From Tachypleus tridentatus (lineage: Eukaryota; Arthropoda; Merostomata; Xiphosura; Limulidae), in NCBI RefSeq assembly GCF_004210375.1, contig NC_134833.1:19771396-19835395 (forward strand): a stretch of DNA of 64,000 nt. The letters run 5' to 3'. Both the position numbers and the translations under genes were made by a program. Below, piece after piece: positions 1 to 12,115 of the stretch. The notes beneath the pieces are model-generated. The model saw only the letters and a list, made by a program, of their open reading frames with translations, had not been told where the DNA came from and did not search any database. The number at the start of each line of letters is the position of its first letter. The stretch's first letter is position 1.

Positions 1-129
1 GAAAATGGGAAGTGACTGGATCTTTTTTTTTTAATTGGTTCTAAAGCTTAAAACAGAATGATGGATGTTTGTCAGTTTCTTATTCAACTGGAAAATAGTA
101 GTAAAAATAGTAAACAATAGTAGATCGGC

Positions 130-732
130 AAAATATGGAAAACAATGGATGCTTGGGATCAAAAGGAAATATAGTACAACAGTAAAATATGGAAACAAGA
201 GATGTTTGGGATCAAAAGGAAATATAGTACAACAGTAAAATATGGAAACAAGAGATGTTTGGGATCAAAAGGAAATATAGAACAACAGTAAAATATGGAA
301 AACAAGGGATGTTTGGGATCAAAAGGAAATATAGTACAACAGTAAAATATGGAAAACAAGAGATGTTTGGGATCAAAAGGAAATATAGTACAACAGTAAA
401 ATATGGAAAACAAGGGATGTTTGGGATCAAAAGGAAATATAGTACAACAGTAAAATATGGAAAACAAGGGATGCTTGGGATCAAAATGAAATATAGTACA
501 ACAGTAAAATATGGAAAACAAGAGATGTTTGGGATCAAAATGAAATATAGTACAACAGTAAAATATGGAAAACAAGAGATGTTTGGGATCAAAATGAAAT
601 ATAGTACAACAGTAAAATATGGAAAACAAGAGATGTTTGGGATCAAAATGAAATATAGTACAACAGTAAAATATGGAAAACAAGAGATGTTTGGGATCAA
701 AATGAAATATAGTACAACAGTAAAATATGGAA
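130..732. repeat. 54-bp minisatellite, about 11 copies
   Basis: Tandem unit containing GATGTTTGGGATCAAAAGG, AAATATAGTACAACAG and TAAAATATGGAAAACAAG. The period of 54 (18 codons) keeps several frames open on both strands. Two blocks can be seen, AAAGGAAAT on the left and AAATGAAAT from about 485 rightward, so the array grew in at least two steps. Confidence 0.97.
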
Positions 733-756
733 GAAATGACATCATAAAACTGTCAG

Positions 757-1135
757 TAAAGGAAATAATAAAACATGAAATAAACGGTGGTTTGAGCTAT
801 TAAAACTGACAATCAAGGGAGTAATAAAAGGGTTAAACATGAAATAAACGGTAGTTTGGGCTTATAAAACTGACAATCAAGGGAGTAATAAAAGGGTTAA
901 ACATGAAATAAACTGTAGTTTGGGCTTATAAAACTGACAATCAAGGGAGTAATAAAAGGGTTAAACATGAAATAAACGGTAGTTTGACTTATGAAACTGA
1001 CAATCAAGGGAGTAATAAAAGGGTTAAACATGAAATAAACGGTAGTTTGACTTATAAAACTGACAATCAAAGGGAGTAATAAACCGGTAAAACATGATAA
1101 AAGGAAGTCTGGGCTTATAAAACTGTCAATCATCT
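757..1135. repeat. About 61-bp minisatellite, 6 copies
   Basis: Unit with AAACATGAAATAAACGGTAG, TTTGGGCTTATAAAACTG and ACAATCAAGGGAGTAATAAA. It directly follows the 54-bp array but is unrelated in sequence. Copies differ by small indels. Confidence 0.93.
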
Positions 1136-1216
1136 AAAGGCTTAAAACAAATTAACTATTTTAATCAGCTATTTTTGTGGATTTCAAAAAGAATAGATAA
1201 CTATAAATATTGCTCC

Positions 1217-1352
1217 TCTTGTTTGTTTGTGTAACTAAACACAAAGCTACAAAATAGACTATCTTTGTTCTATTCACCACGGGTATCGAAGCCCAGTTTC
1301 TAGCGTTGTAAGTTCGCAGTCATATTACTGTTCCACTGGGAGAGTTGGATCT
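1217..1352 (-). mobile_element. SINE family B (minus)
   Basis: Degraded copy. Tail GTTTGTTTGTGTAACTAAACAC, AAGCTAC, then CACCACGGGTATCGAAGCCC (box-B region) and head CACTGGGAGAG. Confidence 0.8.
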
Positions 1353-3565
1353 CTTTTCCTCTTCAACTGGTTGACAGCACTATTAAGGTATATTTATAAG
1401 ATCGTTATTAAATGTGCTACAAACCAAGAGATCAGAAGACATGTTATAGAATTAAAGATTAAAAAAAAATTGTTTACAAGTCCATAATTCGTCCAATGTC
1501 TGAATATATATTACTCTTACGTCGTCATCTATAAATTATGTAAATTTGCCCTAAATGTAGCCAGGGGTAAGTAAGTTCTGCAATTCGTTGTTTGAGCTCA
1601 AGAATTTAAGATCATGTGCAAAACGCTCGATACAACTATTCAGTCATAATGAGACTGTGACTGTAATGGCTGAATTAACTATTTAAGGCCTAAAAGAATC
1701 CATTGATGTTAATCATAAACGTACCTTCTGCAGATGAACAAAGGAAGGTGTTAGCTGCTATTATCATTGCAGGAGAAACCATAACATGCATTACGTTTAT
1801 CAAAAACATTACTTTAATATATGTAGGTTCACAACTGACTCTCAGGTGTCGTTTTATGAAAGACGGTTTAATATTCCGAAAGAACTGATGCAAGCATATA
1901 AATTTGTCCCAACGATTCTGTTCGATTCTGCATTTAGTGTTTTTTTTTCAGTTTTATTACTTTACTATATTGAATAGTTTCTATTATTTCCATGCCTGCC
2001 ATATAGCAAGTCTATGTACTGTTAAACTATTATTTCCATGCCTGCCATATAGCAAGTCTATGTACTGTTAAACCTTTTTTTTCACTCTAGAACTGGTTTT
2101 TTTCTAAACTTTTGTAAAGAATATTACTGTTATTTAACTATTCCAGAATAAGGAACTTAATAATATGTTTCAAGTTTCTACGTGATGTGATTTTTCGCTT
2201 GCGTTCTTTCTACTCGTACGATTAAAAGAAATCTCTTACCAGCAGTCTGTGACAATATTAATCAAACTTGATATTTCTAATTTTCGCACAGATTTTTTTT
2301 TATTATTATTCGTCCAATTATTTATCTAACGGCTCTTTAAAGACAGGTTGTATGTCAGGTTTGGATTGACTTTATAATCGTGCGCTACCATCGTGATAGG
2401 TAACGCAATAGGGGTTGTAATTTATGAACTAGTATCGAAGACCTCAATTTGGGAAAGACTGAATTAACGAGCTTTAAAACGTCATAATATAGTATGTATG
2501 AGATAATATATAACATCATGCTTTAACTAGAGCTTAAACCTCTACAGCATAGTGAAATACTATTTTTTTCCAGAAGAGAATCGTCGAAACTTCAGAAGAA
2601 ATATATTAATAGAAAAGGATATAATACCTTAGCAATTTTTTTTGTCTCTTTTAAAGCCTTTTTAACCATGATTATATTAAAGTTTTTATTTTAAAGAAAC
2701 ATTTCTCATTGCCTGTAAATTAGACCTTAAAAATGTATCACGAATAAAGAAAAACCTCAATACTGGTGATTTATACAGCTTACATGTATTTTGAGTAAGC
2801 AAACATTTCTACGTGGGTTTGTGGGTTTGTAGATAATACATTTGTCGAACAATAAACGGTTTCGCAGATATAAAAGTTTCGTATTGCTTGTATCTTCGTA
2901 ACTAGAAGTCATTTGAGTTTTTGTATATAGAAAATTTGACACACTTGTATGCTATTAAAAGGCAGAGAGATATGGGACAAGAAACCTGATTATATCTATC
3001 AAGGGACACTTTAAATTGTAAACAAATGAAAGGCCTAGTTTTGAAAGCTGGACATTGGCTTGGCCTACATATAAAATGACACATTTATATTATTTTAATG
3101 GATGATAATATCTGATAACATAATTCCTGACTTAGATCACTAGACACCAAAAACCGAATAAGTATGATAGGTCTTTCTGTTTTGTTTTTTTATAAAGGGA
3201 GCTAGATGGAAGATAAATGTATCGATACTTTCTGATATACTGACAGCAAGTTTCAGATACGAGTAAAATATACTGTTTCAGTGAAAACGTTGTTTATGTA
3301 AGTTAACTATTTGACTATAATCATTGGCAGCTATTGTTAATAAAAATATCCAATCCTCGTTCTTCACGTGATTTTAACCCGTCATCGCTAATCGTAAAGT
3401 CAGTTTCAATTGTTACGTCAAGAAAAGCACGTTGCATTGTTTAAGCATTTCAACCTTATTAAAACATTGTCATCACTTGAAACATTCATCTGAAGCTATT
3501 TTATATCAAAAGTAAACATAAGGATCTCAACCATAGTCTGTGTTTTGGTATCCATCCGCGACTTT
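1353..3565. other. AT-rich unique sequence, no supported gene
   Basis: No exon chain or repeat family recognised apart from the 46-bp duplication at 1981-2073 and one weak exon-like stretch near 1717-1760 (see findings). Confidence 0.6.
1981..2073. repeat. 46-bp direct duplication
   Basis: Two adjacent near-identical copies of a unit starting CTATTATTTCCATGCCTGCC and ending TGTACTGTTAAAC. Confidence 0.95.
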
Positions 3566-3785
3566 TTCTTTTGAATTTCGCGCAAAGCTACACTAGGGCT
3601 GCCTGTGCTACCGGTCCCTAATTTAGCAGTCAAAAACTGGAGGGAAGGCTGCTAGTCATCACCACCCACGGCCAACTGACACACACGTTATGACGTCCCC
3701 ACAAATGAAAGGATATGAAAGAGATTCGAGGCCACGACCTATAGATTACGAGTCGAGCACCATAATCATCTGGCCATGCAGGGCC
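3566..3785 (-). mobile_element. SINE family A (minus), degraded
   Basis: TTTTGAATTTCGCGCAAAGC tail, CTAGTCATCACCACCCACGG central domain, ATTACGAGTCGAGC anticodon region and GGCCATGCAGGGCC head end. Confidence 0.88.
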
Positions 3786-5459
3786 GCGAAAACTTTGACT
3801 CCGATTTTTTTGTCTCATTTAATTTTAAGAGTTTTGCTTTGATTTTCCACATAAAAGGACAAAATATTTTAATGAATATAAATCCAATTTTTATTAAATT
3901 GATCAGTATGCGACAGAGATTATCTCAACAGACCGTTGTTTGTGTCCCTGGACTTTAATAGAAAATTGTCAACAGACTGTTGTTTGTGTCACTGGACTTT
4001 GATAGAAGATTGTCAAAAAACCGTTGTTTGTGTCCCTAGACTTTAATAAAAGATTTAATAGAAAATTTAATCTATTTATAGCTCTCAATGTTCACCATAT
4101 GAGATTGGTATGATTTCAATAACTTTACGGTTGTCAAGTTAACTATCGTTTCTTATCCAACTTTTGTATAAACAAATCTTATATATTCGTACTACATGTA
4201 TTTGTCATTCGTCGTAAATCTCCAACAAAGACCTTCGATACTGACTGAACAGGTCTGTTACATGTAGAATAGTTATGGTATGATACAAAGTACTTCCAAA
4301 AGAACCGTTTGGATTCTGAGCACGTTTCGGGTGGTCCTTCCAAATCGCTGTCTCTCGCGGTAACTTTATTGACGTCTCGAGAAATTTTGCTCTGATATTA
4401 AAGACAAGGCAAAATTTCACACTTCACGTTCTTTCGTAGTGTGCAGATCGTGTGTTCTGCACTGTTTATAACACAAGGTTTTCGTTCAAAAGGTGCTTTG
4501 AAAACATCCAAAGACTTAACATTTCCCAAGTAGGCATTGATTAAAACATTGTAGCATTTTGTCTTGTTTCGAAACCCAACGTGAGTGACGCTACTTGAGA
4601 ATTTCAGTTTTAATTTGCCAAAAAGAGAAAGAGAGAGTTATATAACGTGATAAACGTTTCATTTCTTATCTTGATATATCAATTAAGTTGTTGGTGTTTA
4701 GGCACGCTATAACCCATCTTAAACCTGAAGGTTAATACTTATCAGTGTAATTTGTGTTTCTTGAAAACAACTAAATTGTTTTTATGCTACTTGCAAGCTA
4801 GAAGTGAAAGAACGTCTGTAGCTCAGTTTCTACTAGAAGTTGTAATCTGTTATGGTGTATGGACGGCCATGACGTATCAGTGATTTCTGGCACAAGTTAA
4901 CCTAAAAATTTACAGTTGAATTTACATAGTTTGTTACGAGCCACGAACTTACTCTACAATTAATTTCGAATCTTCAGAACGGAGCTCAACTGTGGGTGGG
5001 TACCGACTGCCTTGTTCGTACAGGAAGTCAAGGTTATTTGATTCATAACAAATGCACAATAGACTATATTACTATAATTTATGACATGAAGTTTCCAATT
5101 TGTCTTCATGTTAATAAGTGATTCTATTTTGTTCTAGAAGTACATAAGCCAGAAAAATAAAGTAATCGTTAAGCCTGATATGTGTAACACATAAAAACGT
5201 GCAAGTTTTATTCTGTGGTTTCGTTCCTTTGCTATTAATCACAAAGTTACACGGTGGGTTGTCTATATTGTGCCCCCAAGAGTACATTTTGTAATTAATT
5301 TGATGTCTATCAAAACCACGGAAACTAATATAAAAAAAATCAGGTTAAATGACCAGCTGATACGTTATTGTTTTGACACACTCGAAATATTTGAACATTT
5401 TAAAATACGGATTTAACTTTAAATGTTTACATTATATATGTATATTATTATGGGATGTT
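3786..5459. other. Unique AT-rich sequence, no supported gene
   Basis: Contains three partial copies of a ~47-bp repeat (3928-4055: GACCGTTGTTTGTGTCCCTG, ACTTTAATAGAAAATTGTC) and a weak family-B tail fragment at 5205-5290. Nothing else recognisable. Confidence 0.55.
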
Positions 5460-8356
5460 ATGTATATTACGTTTAGTTTGTTGAATATATTTCAAGATTA
5501 TTATTAAACAATGGTAGTTTATAATTAATACGTCATCTTTCATTGTTTCTGGTGTTGAACTAACTCAAAACGTAATACGTATAAAGTATTATTTAAACTA
5601 TAGTAGTACCTCACGTTTCTTTTTTATTGTTTATCTAGTTTAAATGTTTTATAAAATACTCTTTAAATAATACTAGTCTATTATTAATAAGTCACATTTC
5701 TTTGTCTTTATTGTTTAGCTAATTCAAAAAGCAATATAAATTACTATTTAAACAATAGTAGTCTATTGTTAGTACCTAATGTTTCTTTGTTTTAATTGTT
5801 TATCTATCTCAAAAAGTAATGTAAAATACTGTTTAAATAATATTGTTACTAAATCATGATTCTTTGTTTTCATAGTTCATGTAGTTCAAAACCTAATATA
5901 AAATATTGTTTAAACAATTGCATTGTATTTTTAGTATCTCATTCTTCATTGTTTTTGCTGTTTATCTAACTATGAACGTGATATAAAATATTGTTAAAAA
6001 TAGCAGTGTATTGTTAATACCTTATGCTTCTTTGTTTCTATGGTTTATATAGCTCAAGATGTTATATAAAATACTGTTTAAACAATAGTAGCTTCCTAGT
6101 AATACCTCATGTTTCTTAGCATTTATTTTTGATCTAGCTCAAAAAGTAATATAAAATATTGTTCAAACAATAACAGTCTATTGTTAATACTTCATGTTTC
6201 TTAGTTTTATGATTTTTCTATTTCGGAAATTAGTATAGAATATAGCTGAAGGAATACCAGTGTATTATTGACACCTTATGTTTCATAGTTTAAAATGTAG
6301 TTTCAAGAAGAGCAGTCTATTATTAATACATTATTCTCCACAGTTTCTAGTGTTTATCTAACTATAAACATAATATAAAATATTATTTAAACAATAACAG
6401 GGTATTGTTAATAGCATCTGTTTCATATTTTCTAGTGTTGATCTATCTGAAAGCGTAATATAAATTGTTGTTTAAACAATAGTAGTGTATTGTTAACACC
6501 TCATGTTTCATTGTTTTTGACGTTTAGGTAACTCAAGACATGATTTAAAATATTTTTTAAATAATAGTAGTCTACTGTGAATACCTCATGTTTCTTAGTT
6601 TTTGTTGTTTATCTAGGTCAAAAAGTAATATAAAATACCTTTTAAACAATAGTAGTCTATTAGTAATACCTCTTGTTTGTTTATCTAGCTCAAAATGTAA
6701 TACAAAATACTGTTTAAACTATAGTAATCTAGAGTTAATACCTAATGTTTTATAGTTTCTAGTGTTTTTCTAACTCAATACATAATATAAAATAGTGTTT
6801 AAACAATACTATTTTGTTGTTACTACCTCATTTTTCATAGATTTTGGTGTTTAAGCAACACAAAACGTAATATAAAATATTGTTTGAGCAATAGTATTCT
6901 ATTGTTACCTCATATTTCTTTGTTTTTATTGTTTATTTAGCTCAAAAAGTAATATAAAATAGTCATTAACAATAGCAGTTTATTGTTAGTACCTCATGTT
7001 TCTTTGTGTTTATTTCTCATCTATCTCAAGAATTGATCCAAAATTGATCTAAAGAAAGGTAGAGCATTATTAATACCTCATGTATCATTGTTCCTAGTGA
7101 TTATCTAACTCAAAACTTAATATAAAATATTGTTAAACAATAGAATTGTAAAGTTAATACCTTTTATGGTTTCTAGTGTTTTTCCAACTCAAAAACTAAT
7201 ATAAAACATTGTTTAATCAATAGTGTGCAATGCTAATATCTCGTGTTTCAATGTTTGTTTTTTATCTAAGTGAAAATGTGATATAAATATTGTTTAAACA
7301 ATCGTATTCTATTGTTAATACTTCATGTTTCAAAGTTTCTAGTGTTTATCTCATTCAAAACATAATATAAAATATTGTTTAAACAACAGCAGCATTGTAT
7401 TTTATAAAATCTGACTCAAAACATAATATAATTGTTTCTTTATTTTCTTTTTATTATTTATGTAGCTCAAAAAGTAATATAAAATATTGTTTCAACAATA
7501 GTAGACTCTTGGTAATACCCTATGTTTTTTTAGTTTTTATTGTTTGTCTAGCTCTAAAATGAATATAAAATATTGTTTAAACAATCATAATCTATTGTTA
7601 ATACCCCATGCGTCTTGGTTTTTATTGTTCATCTAGCTCGAAAAGTGACATAAAATATTGTTTAAACAATAGTAGTCTTTTGTTAATATTTCATTTTTCT
7701 CTGTTTTTATTGTTGATTTAGCTAAAAATAGATAGAAAATATTACTTAAACAATTGTAGTTTATTATTAATACCTCATGTTTCATAGTTTCTAATGTTTA
7801 TTTAACTCGAAACGTAATATAAAATATTGTTTAAACAATAGTAGTCTATTGTTAATCCCTATTTTTCCTTTGTTTTATTGTTTATTTAGTTCAAAACGTA
7901 ATATAAAATAGTGTTTAAACAGTTGTAGTCTTTCATTAATACCACGTTTCACAGTTTCTAGCGTTTACCTAACTCAAACAGTAATATAGAATATTGTTTA
8001 AATAATAGTAGGCTATTGTTAATACCTTATGCTTCTTTGTTTTTATTGTTTATTTAACTGAAAATGTAACATATAATATTGTATGAACAATAGTAGAGTA
8101 ATATTAATACCTCATGTTTTATAGCTCTAATAATTATTTAACTGAAAACATAATATAAAATATTGTTTAAATAATAATAGTATATAGTTAATGCCTCATG
8201 CTTCTTTGTTTTTATTGTTTATCTTGCTCAAAATGTAATATAAAATGTTGTTTAAACAGTAGTAGTCCATTGTTAATACCTTATGTTTATTTGTTTTTAT
8301 TGTTTATCTAGTTCAAAAATTAGTGAAAAATATTACTTGTACAATTTTAGTGTATA
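5460..8356. repeat. 84-bp AT-rich array, about 34 diverged copies
   Basis: Unit: TTAATACCTCATGTTTCTT, TGTTTTTATTGTTTATCTAG, CTCAAAAAGTAATATAAAAT, ATTGTTTAAACAATAGTAGT, CTATTG. Copies are old and diverged. The segment ATTGTTTAAACAAT is a perfect 14-bp palindrome and is better conserved than the rest. The right end is interrupted by the inverted-repeat element at 8357. Confidence 0.93.
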
Positions 8357-8830
8357 ACGCTATGTAAGAAAATTTTTACTTTTTCTTGTTATCGGTGAGA
8401 GAGTGTAATTTTCCAATTGCTTATACCTAAATTATATGTAAAATACCTATTTTTCTCTTCAAACTTTGCTTTGGTAACCTGGGAGCGTATAACGAAAACA
8501 TGATGGGAGACTGTGTTTAGGGTCTGATACGTGAAAGTGATTTACATTACAGTCGCAAATCTCGAAAAAATACTCACTTCTAAACATTTTTGTATAACTT
8601 TTGTATAAATACATGTACATCTTGGTTCATATGTTGTTTTACTCAGACCTTACGTAAATGAAAATGTGCAAATTTGCCCGTTTTTATATGTAAAATAGGT
8701 TAATTTCTAAATTTCATTATGCCAAAAGCAAAGTTTGAAGGGAATAATGGCCATTTTCTGTATTTTTACAACATAAGCAATTAAGTAATAACACATACTA
8801 TCCAGGAATAAAATTTGTGTTACATAGTGT
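8357..8830. mobile_element. MITE-like element with long imperfect terminal inverted repeats
   Basis: The left end (8357-8476: CGCTATGTAAGAAAATTTTT ... AATTGCTTAT ... TTCAAACTTTGCTTTGG) matches the reverse complement of the right end (8725-8830: CCAAAAGCAAAGTTTGAA ... ATAAGCAATT ... AAATTTGTGTTACATAGTG). Array sequence resumes on the right (CCTAATGCGTCATGTTTCAA), so the element sits inside the last array unit. About 474 bp, no coding capacity; superfamily unknown. Confidence 0.6.
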
Positions 8831-9515
8831 CCTAATGCGTCATGTTTCAAAGTATGTCACTATTATGTACCAATTGATATCCATTCAGTTGTAGTTCTCT
8901 TTATGGCAAATTCTAGTTATTGTCCATGTTGAATAAAAAAAAAAACAGTTTGAGAATTATGTAATAAATCATAATCACATAGCGAAAATACGTTGATTTC
9001 TTTGAAATAAGCTAACAAATCACCTAACATGGAAACAATGGTTAGGTTTAAAATCTTAAATTAAAATGTAATAGCTTGCAGTGTTAAAAGTGTTTACAAT
9101 ACTTTTGAGAATAGACGTTACTTTAGTTGTATTGTGAACCAAATTAGTAAATCCTGACAACCTTATGGTTGATCATCAACTCTGAGTTGTATGTTTTAAG
9201 GTCAAGTATTAAGGTCATTTCCATTTTATATCAATAAAAATCCTAAATTCTGAGAATTTGATGGTTGATCAAATACTTTGATTGAGAAATTTTATCTTTA
9301 GGTGAGGAGTTAAGGTTTTGTTAAAGGTTGGAATTTTATGAAAGTAAATAACGTTATTTACTGAGATAATTAAAATTTACGTTATCATTTTTAATGAATA
9401 CTATTTTTACATATTTTATAACAGAATCTCTGCAATTGTTCGTATTACTAATTACATGATAGATTAGCTCTAATAATTATAATAGCTTTGAAAGTAACAA
9501 ATCTTTATTCATAAA
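8831..9515. other. Unique AT-rich sequence, no gene seen
   Basis: Apart from a short array remnant at its left edge, no repeat, exon signal or RNA gene recognised. Confidence 0.55.
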
Positions 9516-9787
9516 GGGCTCGGCATGGCCAGGTGGGTTAAGGCGTTCGACTCGTAACATAAGGGTCGCGGGTTCGAATCCCCGTCACACCAAACATGCT
9601 TGCCCTTTTAGCCATGAGGAAGTTATGATGTGACGACCAACCCCACTATTCGATGGTAAAAAAGTAGCCTAAATGTTGGCGGTGGATGGTGATGACTAGT
9701 TTCCTCCCATCTAGTCTTACACTGCTAAATTAGGGACGGATAACGCAGATAGCCTTCGTGTAGCTTTCCGCGAAATTCAAAACAAAG
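9516..9787 (+). mobile_element. SINE family A (plus)
   Basis: Near full length. Head GGCTCGGCATGGCCAGGTGG, anticodon loop CTCGTAA, box B GGTTCGAATCC, central domain and tail GCGAAATTCAAAACAAAG. Confidence 0.93.
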
Positions 9788-9987
9788 TATCATTGATAAA
9801 GTCTATGCCAACCACAATTATTTATTTTTATATTTTATTCATATTGTATTTAATGAATGTAAATAACAAACAGTCAATAAAATTATAAAAACTAAAGAAA
9901 TAATTTCTAAAAAAAATATACACAAGTTAAGCAAAAAACATCACAGCAATAAAAGCAGTTTTGAATAAAACATAAAAGTTAAAACGA

Positions 9988-10313
9988 TTTGTTTGTTTTA
10001 CATTTCGAGCAAAGCTACATGAGAGTCATCTGTGCTAGCCGTCCTTAATTTTCCAGTGTAAGACTAGCGGGGAGGCAGATAGTCATCATCACCCACCGCC
10101 AACTCTTGGGCTACTCTTTTTACCACCAAATCGCGAGATTGAACGTCATATTATAAGCCCCCCCCACTGAAAGGACGAATATGTTTGGGGATTGAACGTC
10201 ATATTATAAGCCCCCCCCACTGAAAGGACGAATATGTTTGATGTGACGGGGATTCGAACCCGAAACCCTCAGATCACGAGTCGAGTGCCTTAACCACATG
10301 ACAATTCTGGGCC
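9988..10313 (-). mobile_element. SINE family A (minus) with internal 53-bp duplication
   Basis: Tail GTTTGTTTTACATTTCGAGC, central domain and head ending TTCTGGGCC. The stretch GATTGAACGTCATATTATAA ... GGACGAATATGTTTG occurs twice in tandem (10137-10189, 10190-10240). Confidence 0.92.
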
Positions 10314-10572
10314 AATTATTACAAAAAAGCAACAACATTTGATAATGTGCAGTTAAATCAAATTGTTTTTGAAAACAACCGAGTTAAATCACGATAGTTA
10401 TATTCATTGTATGAAAAGAAGTGGTCGGATATTTGTAAATTAACCACTTGGGTACATGAAAGTTGAAGAATAACACAGATGTCACTTTATTCTTCTGAAG
10501 ATACTGAGCTAAACTTTTACTTATTACTGGCTTTCCGTTTTAGTTGTTGGGTGGTGGTCACACAAACCTGTT

Positions 10573-10698
10573 GTTGTGGTTTATTATTTAGCACAAAGAA
10601 ACACATAGGACTATCTGTGCTCTGCCCACCACGGGTTTTGAAACTCTGTTTGTAGCAGTATAAGCCTGCAGACATACTGCTGTGGTACTGAGAAGGGA
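10573..10698 (-). mobile_element. SINE family B (minus)
   Basis: ATTTAGCACAAAGAAACAC tail, GTGCTCTGCCCACCACGGGT, and head TACTGCTGTGGTACTGAGAA. Confidence 0.82.
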
Positions 10699-10753
10699 AG
10701 TGCAAAGGTATTCGAGTATTACATCGTATCTTTCTCACCATTATAGGGGTGGT

Positions 10754-11140
10754 AAACAAGATGGAAGGCAACTAGTCAACATTACCCACCACCAATTTTT
10801 AGGATACTCTTATGAAATAATGAGACTGACCGCACATCATAATGCCCTTTATGGAATAATGGGACTGACCACACATTATAATGCCCTTTATGGAATAATG
10901 TGACTGACCGCACACCATAATGCCCTTTATGGAATAATGGGACTGACCGCACATCATAATGTCCTTTATGGAATAATGGGACTGACCGCACATCATAATG
11001 CCTTTTATGGAATAATGTGACTGACCGCACATCATAATGCCCTTTATGGAATAATGGGACTGACTGCACATCATAATGCCCTCATGGCTGATAGAGCAAA
11101 AATATTCGGTATTAGTGCCCTATTCAAACCCTGGCCACTT
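10754..11140 (-). mobile_element. SINE family A remnant (minus) expanded by a minisatellite
   Basis: AGGCAACTAGTCAACATTAC and CACCACCAATTTTTAGGATA match the family-A central domain. After the array, CCCTCATGGCTGATAGAGC and ATTCAAACCCTGGCC continue toward the head. The 39-bp array lies in the middle. Confidence 0.75.
10808..11086. repeat. 39-bp minisatellite derived from SINE A, about 7 copies
   Basis: Unit GGAATAATGGGACTGACCGC plus ACATCATAATGCCCTTTAT. It corresponds to the family-A (minus) segment GAATAGTGGGATTGACCGTC, ACATTATAATGCCCCCA, so the array grew from inside a SINE. Period 39 leaves long open frames that are not genes. Confidence 0.9.
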
Positions 11141-11319
11141 TTATAGCTAAGTCTACAACAGTCAGATAGAGAAAATGTTTCAATTTTGAAAATTTTAAGT
11201 TTACAAAATTAACCTCATGACTTACAAAAGTTTTATGTAATTTGAATCTCTTCTTTCTAGCTTGTTTCCCACGAATGTAAAAAAAACATAAAAAACAAAT
11301 CAATATTTGGTAAAAATGA

Positions 11320-11588
11320 TTTGCTTATTTCTTTAAAGTTAAGCACAAAGCTACAAATAGAATATCTGTGATCCACAGTTATTAAAAACCTTTGCTATCA
11401 GTTTAAATATCTTCAGCTCTGAAATAACTGCTTTAGTAGTAACTAAGTATATCTCTATCATGTTCATTTGCTATTAAGCACAAAGCTACACAATGGTCTA
11501 CTGTGCTATACACACTACATGTACCAAAACCCGGTTTTTAACTTCATAAGCCTTCACATTTACGGCTAAGCCATTAGAGGAGAGGCAG
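11320..11588 (-). mobile_element. SINE family B fragment and copy (minus)
   Basis: Tail fragment at 11320-11385 (GTTAAGCACAAAGCTACAAA) and a fuller copy at 11466-11588 (TATTAAGCACAAAGCTACAC, ACCAAAACCCGGTTTTTAAC, AAGCCATTAGAGG). Another faint piece continues to about 11660. Confidence 0.7.
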
Positions 11589-11699
11589 CATGAAACCACA
11601 GAATTTGCTATTTGTTATATAGCCACTGCGAGTATCAAACCCAAAATTTTAAGTTTGCAAGTATTATTATAATGTACATCCTTAAAACGTTTCAAGGGA

Positions 11700-12115
11700 C
11701 AAATATAGACAAATATATATATAAAAACGGCTGGTTTGGGTTGAGAACATTTTTATGTACAGACGCGAACAACGTTTCGACCTTTTTCGGTCATCGTCAG
11801 GTTTACAAAGAAAGAAAGAGGTAACTGACCGATAGCTAACCACATGTTTGAAGGGGGTTGTATAATTGAGTGTCGGAATGTAGAAGGCGTGCTTAGATAT
11901 TTGATTATATTTATTAATATAGGTATAAAGGTGTTCCTTTATATTGGTTTATTTTGGCCTTTGAGTTGTTGTATAAGTAAGGCTTCTTTAATTTTGCGTT
12001 TGTTTATGTTTCTTTCTTTATTTAGTATTTGGGTGTTTTCTATGGTTATGTTGTGTTTATTGGATTAGATATATATTTTTCTCTACAAGTGGGTTTTCTC
12101 GTCATCACAGATTGT
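11700..12115 (-). mobile_element. 3' end of a Penelope-like retroelement (broken)
   Basis: On the minus strand 12049-11939 reads ITIENTQILNKERNINKRKI, then KEALLIQQLKGQNKPI and a stop. This resembles the C-terminal end of Penelope-like GIY-YIG endonucleases (pattern N..IL..E.N..KRKIKEAL.I). About 150 bp after the stop comes GACGATGACCGAAAAAGGTC, GAAACGTTG, a motif like those found in the 3' regions of such elements. Only the terminal part remains; no reverse transcriptase is in the window. Confidence 0.6.

Noticed and set aside
159..803. Long repetitive open frames on both strands (up to 182 codons)
   Set aside because: They arise because the minisatellite unit is 54 bp, a multiple of three. 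Frames are open on both strands at once and the peptide is just the repeat.
4205..4420. 71-codon minus-strand frame
   Set aside because: Non-repetitive but with no recognisable domain, convincing splice sites or partner exon; consistent with chance in 64 kb.
9516..9600. Functional tRNA-Thr gene
   Set aside because: The head looks like tRNA-Thr(CGT) but is followed by the SINE central domain and tail and lacks proper acceptor-stem pairing. The same holds for every other tRNA-like head seen here.
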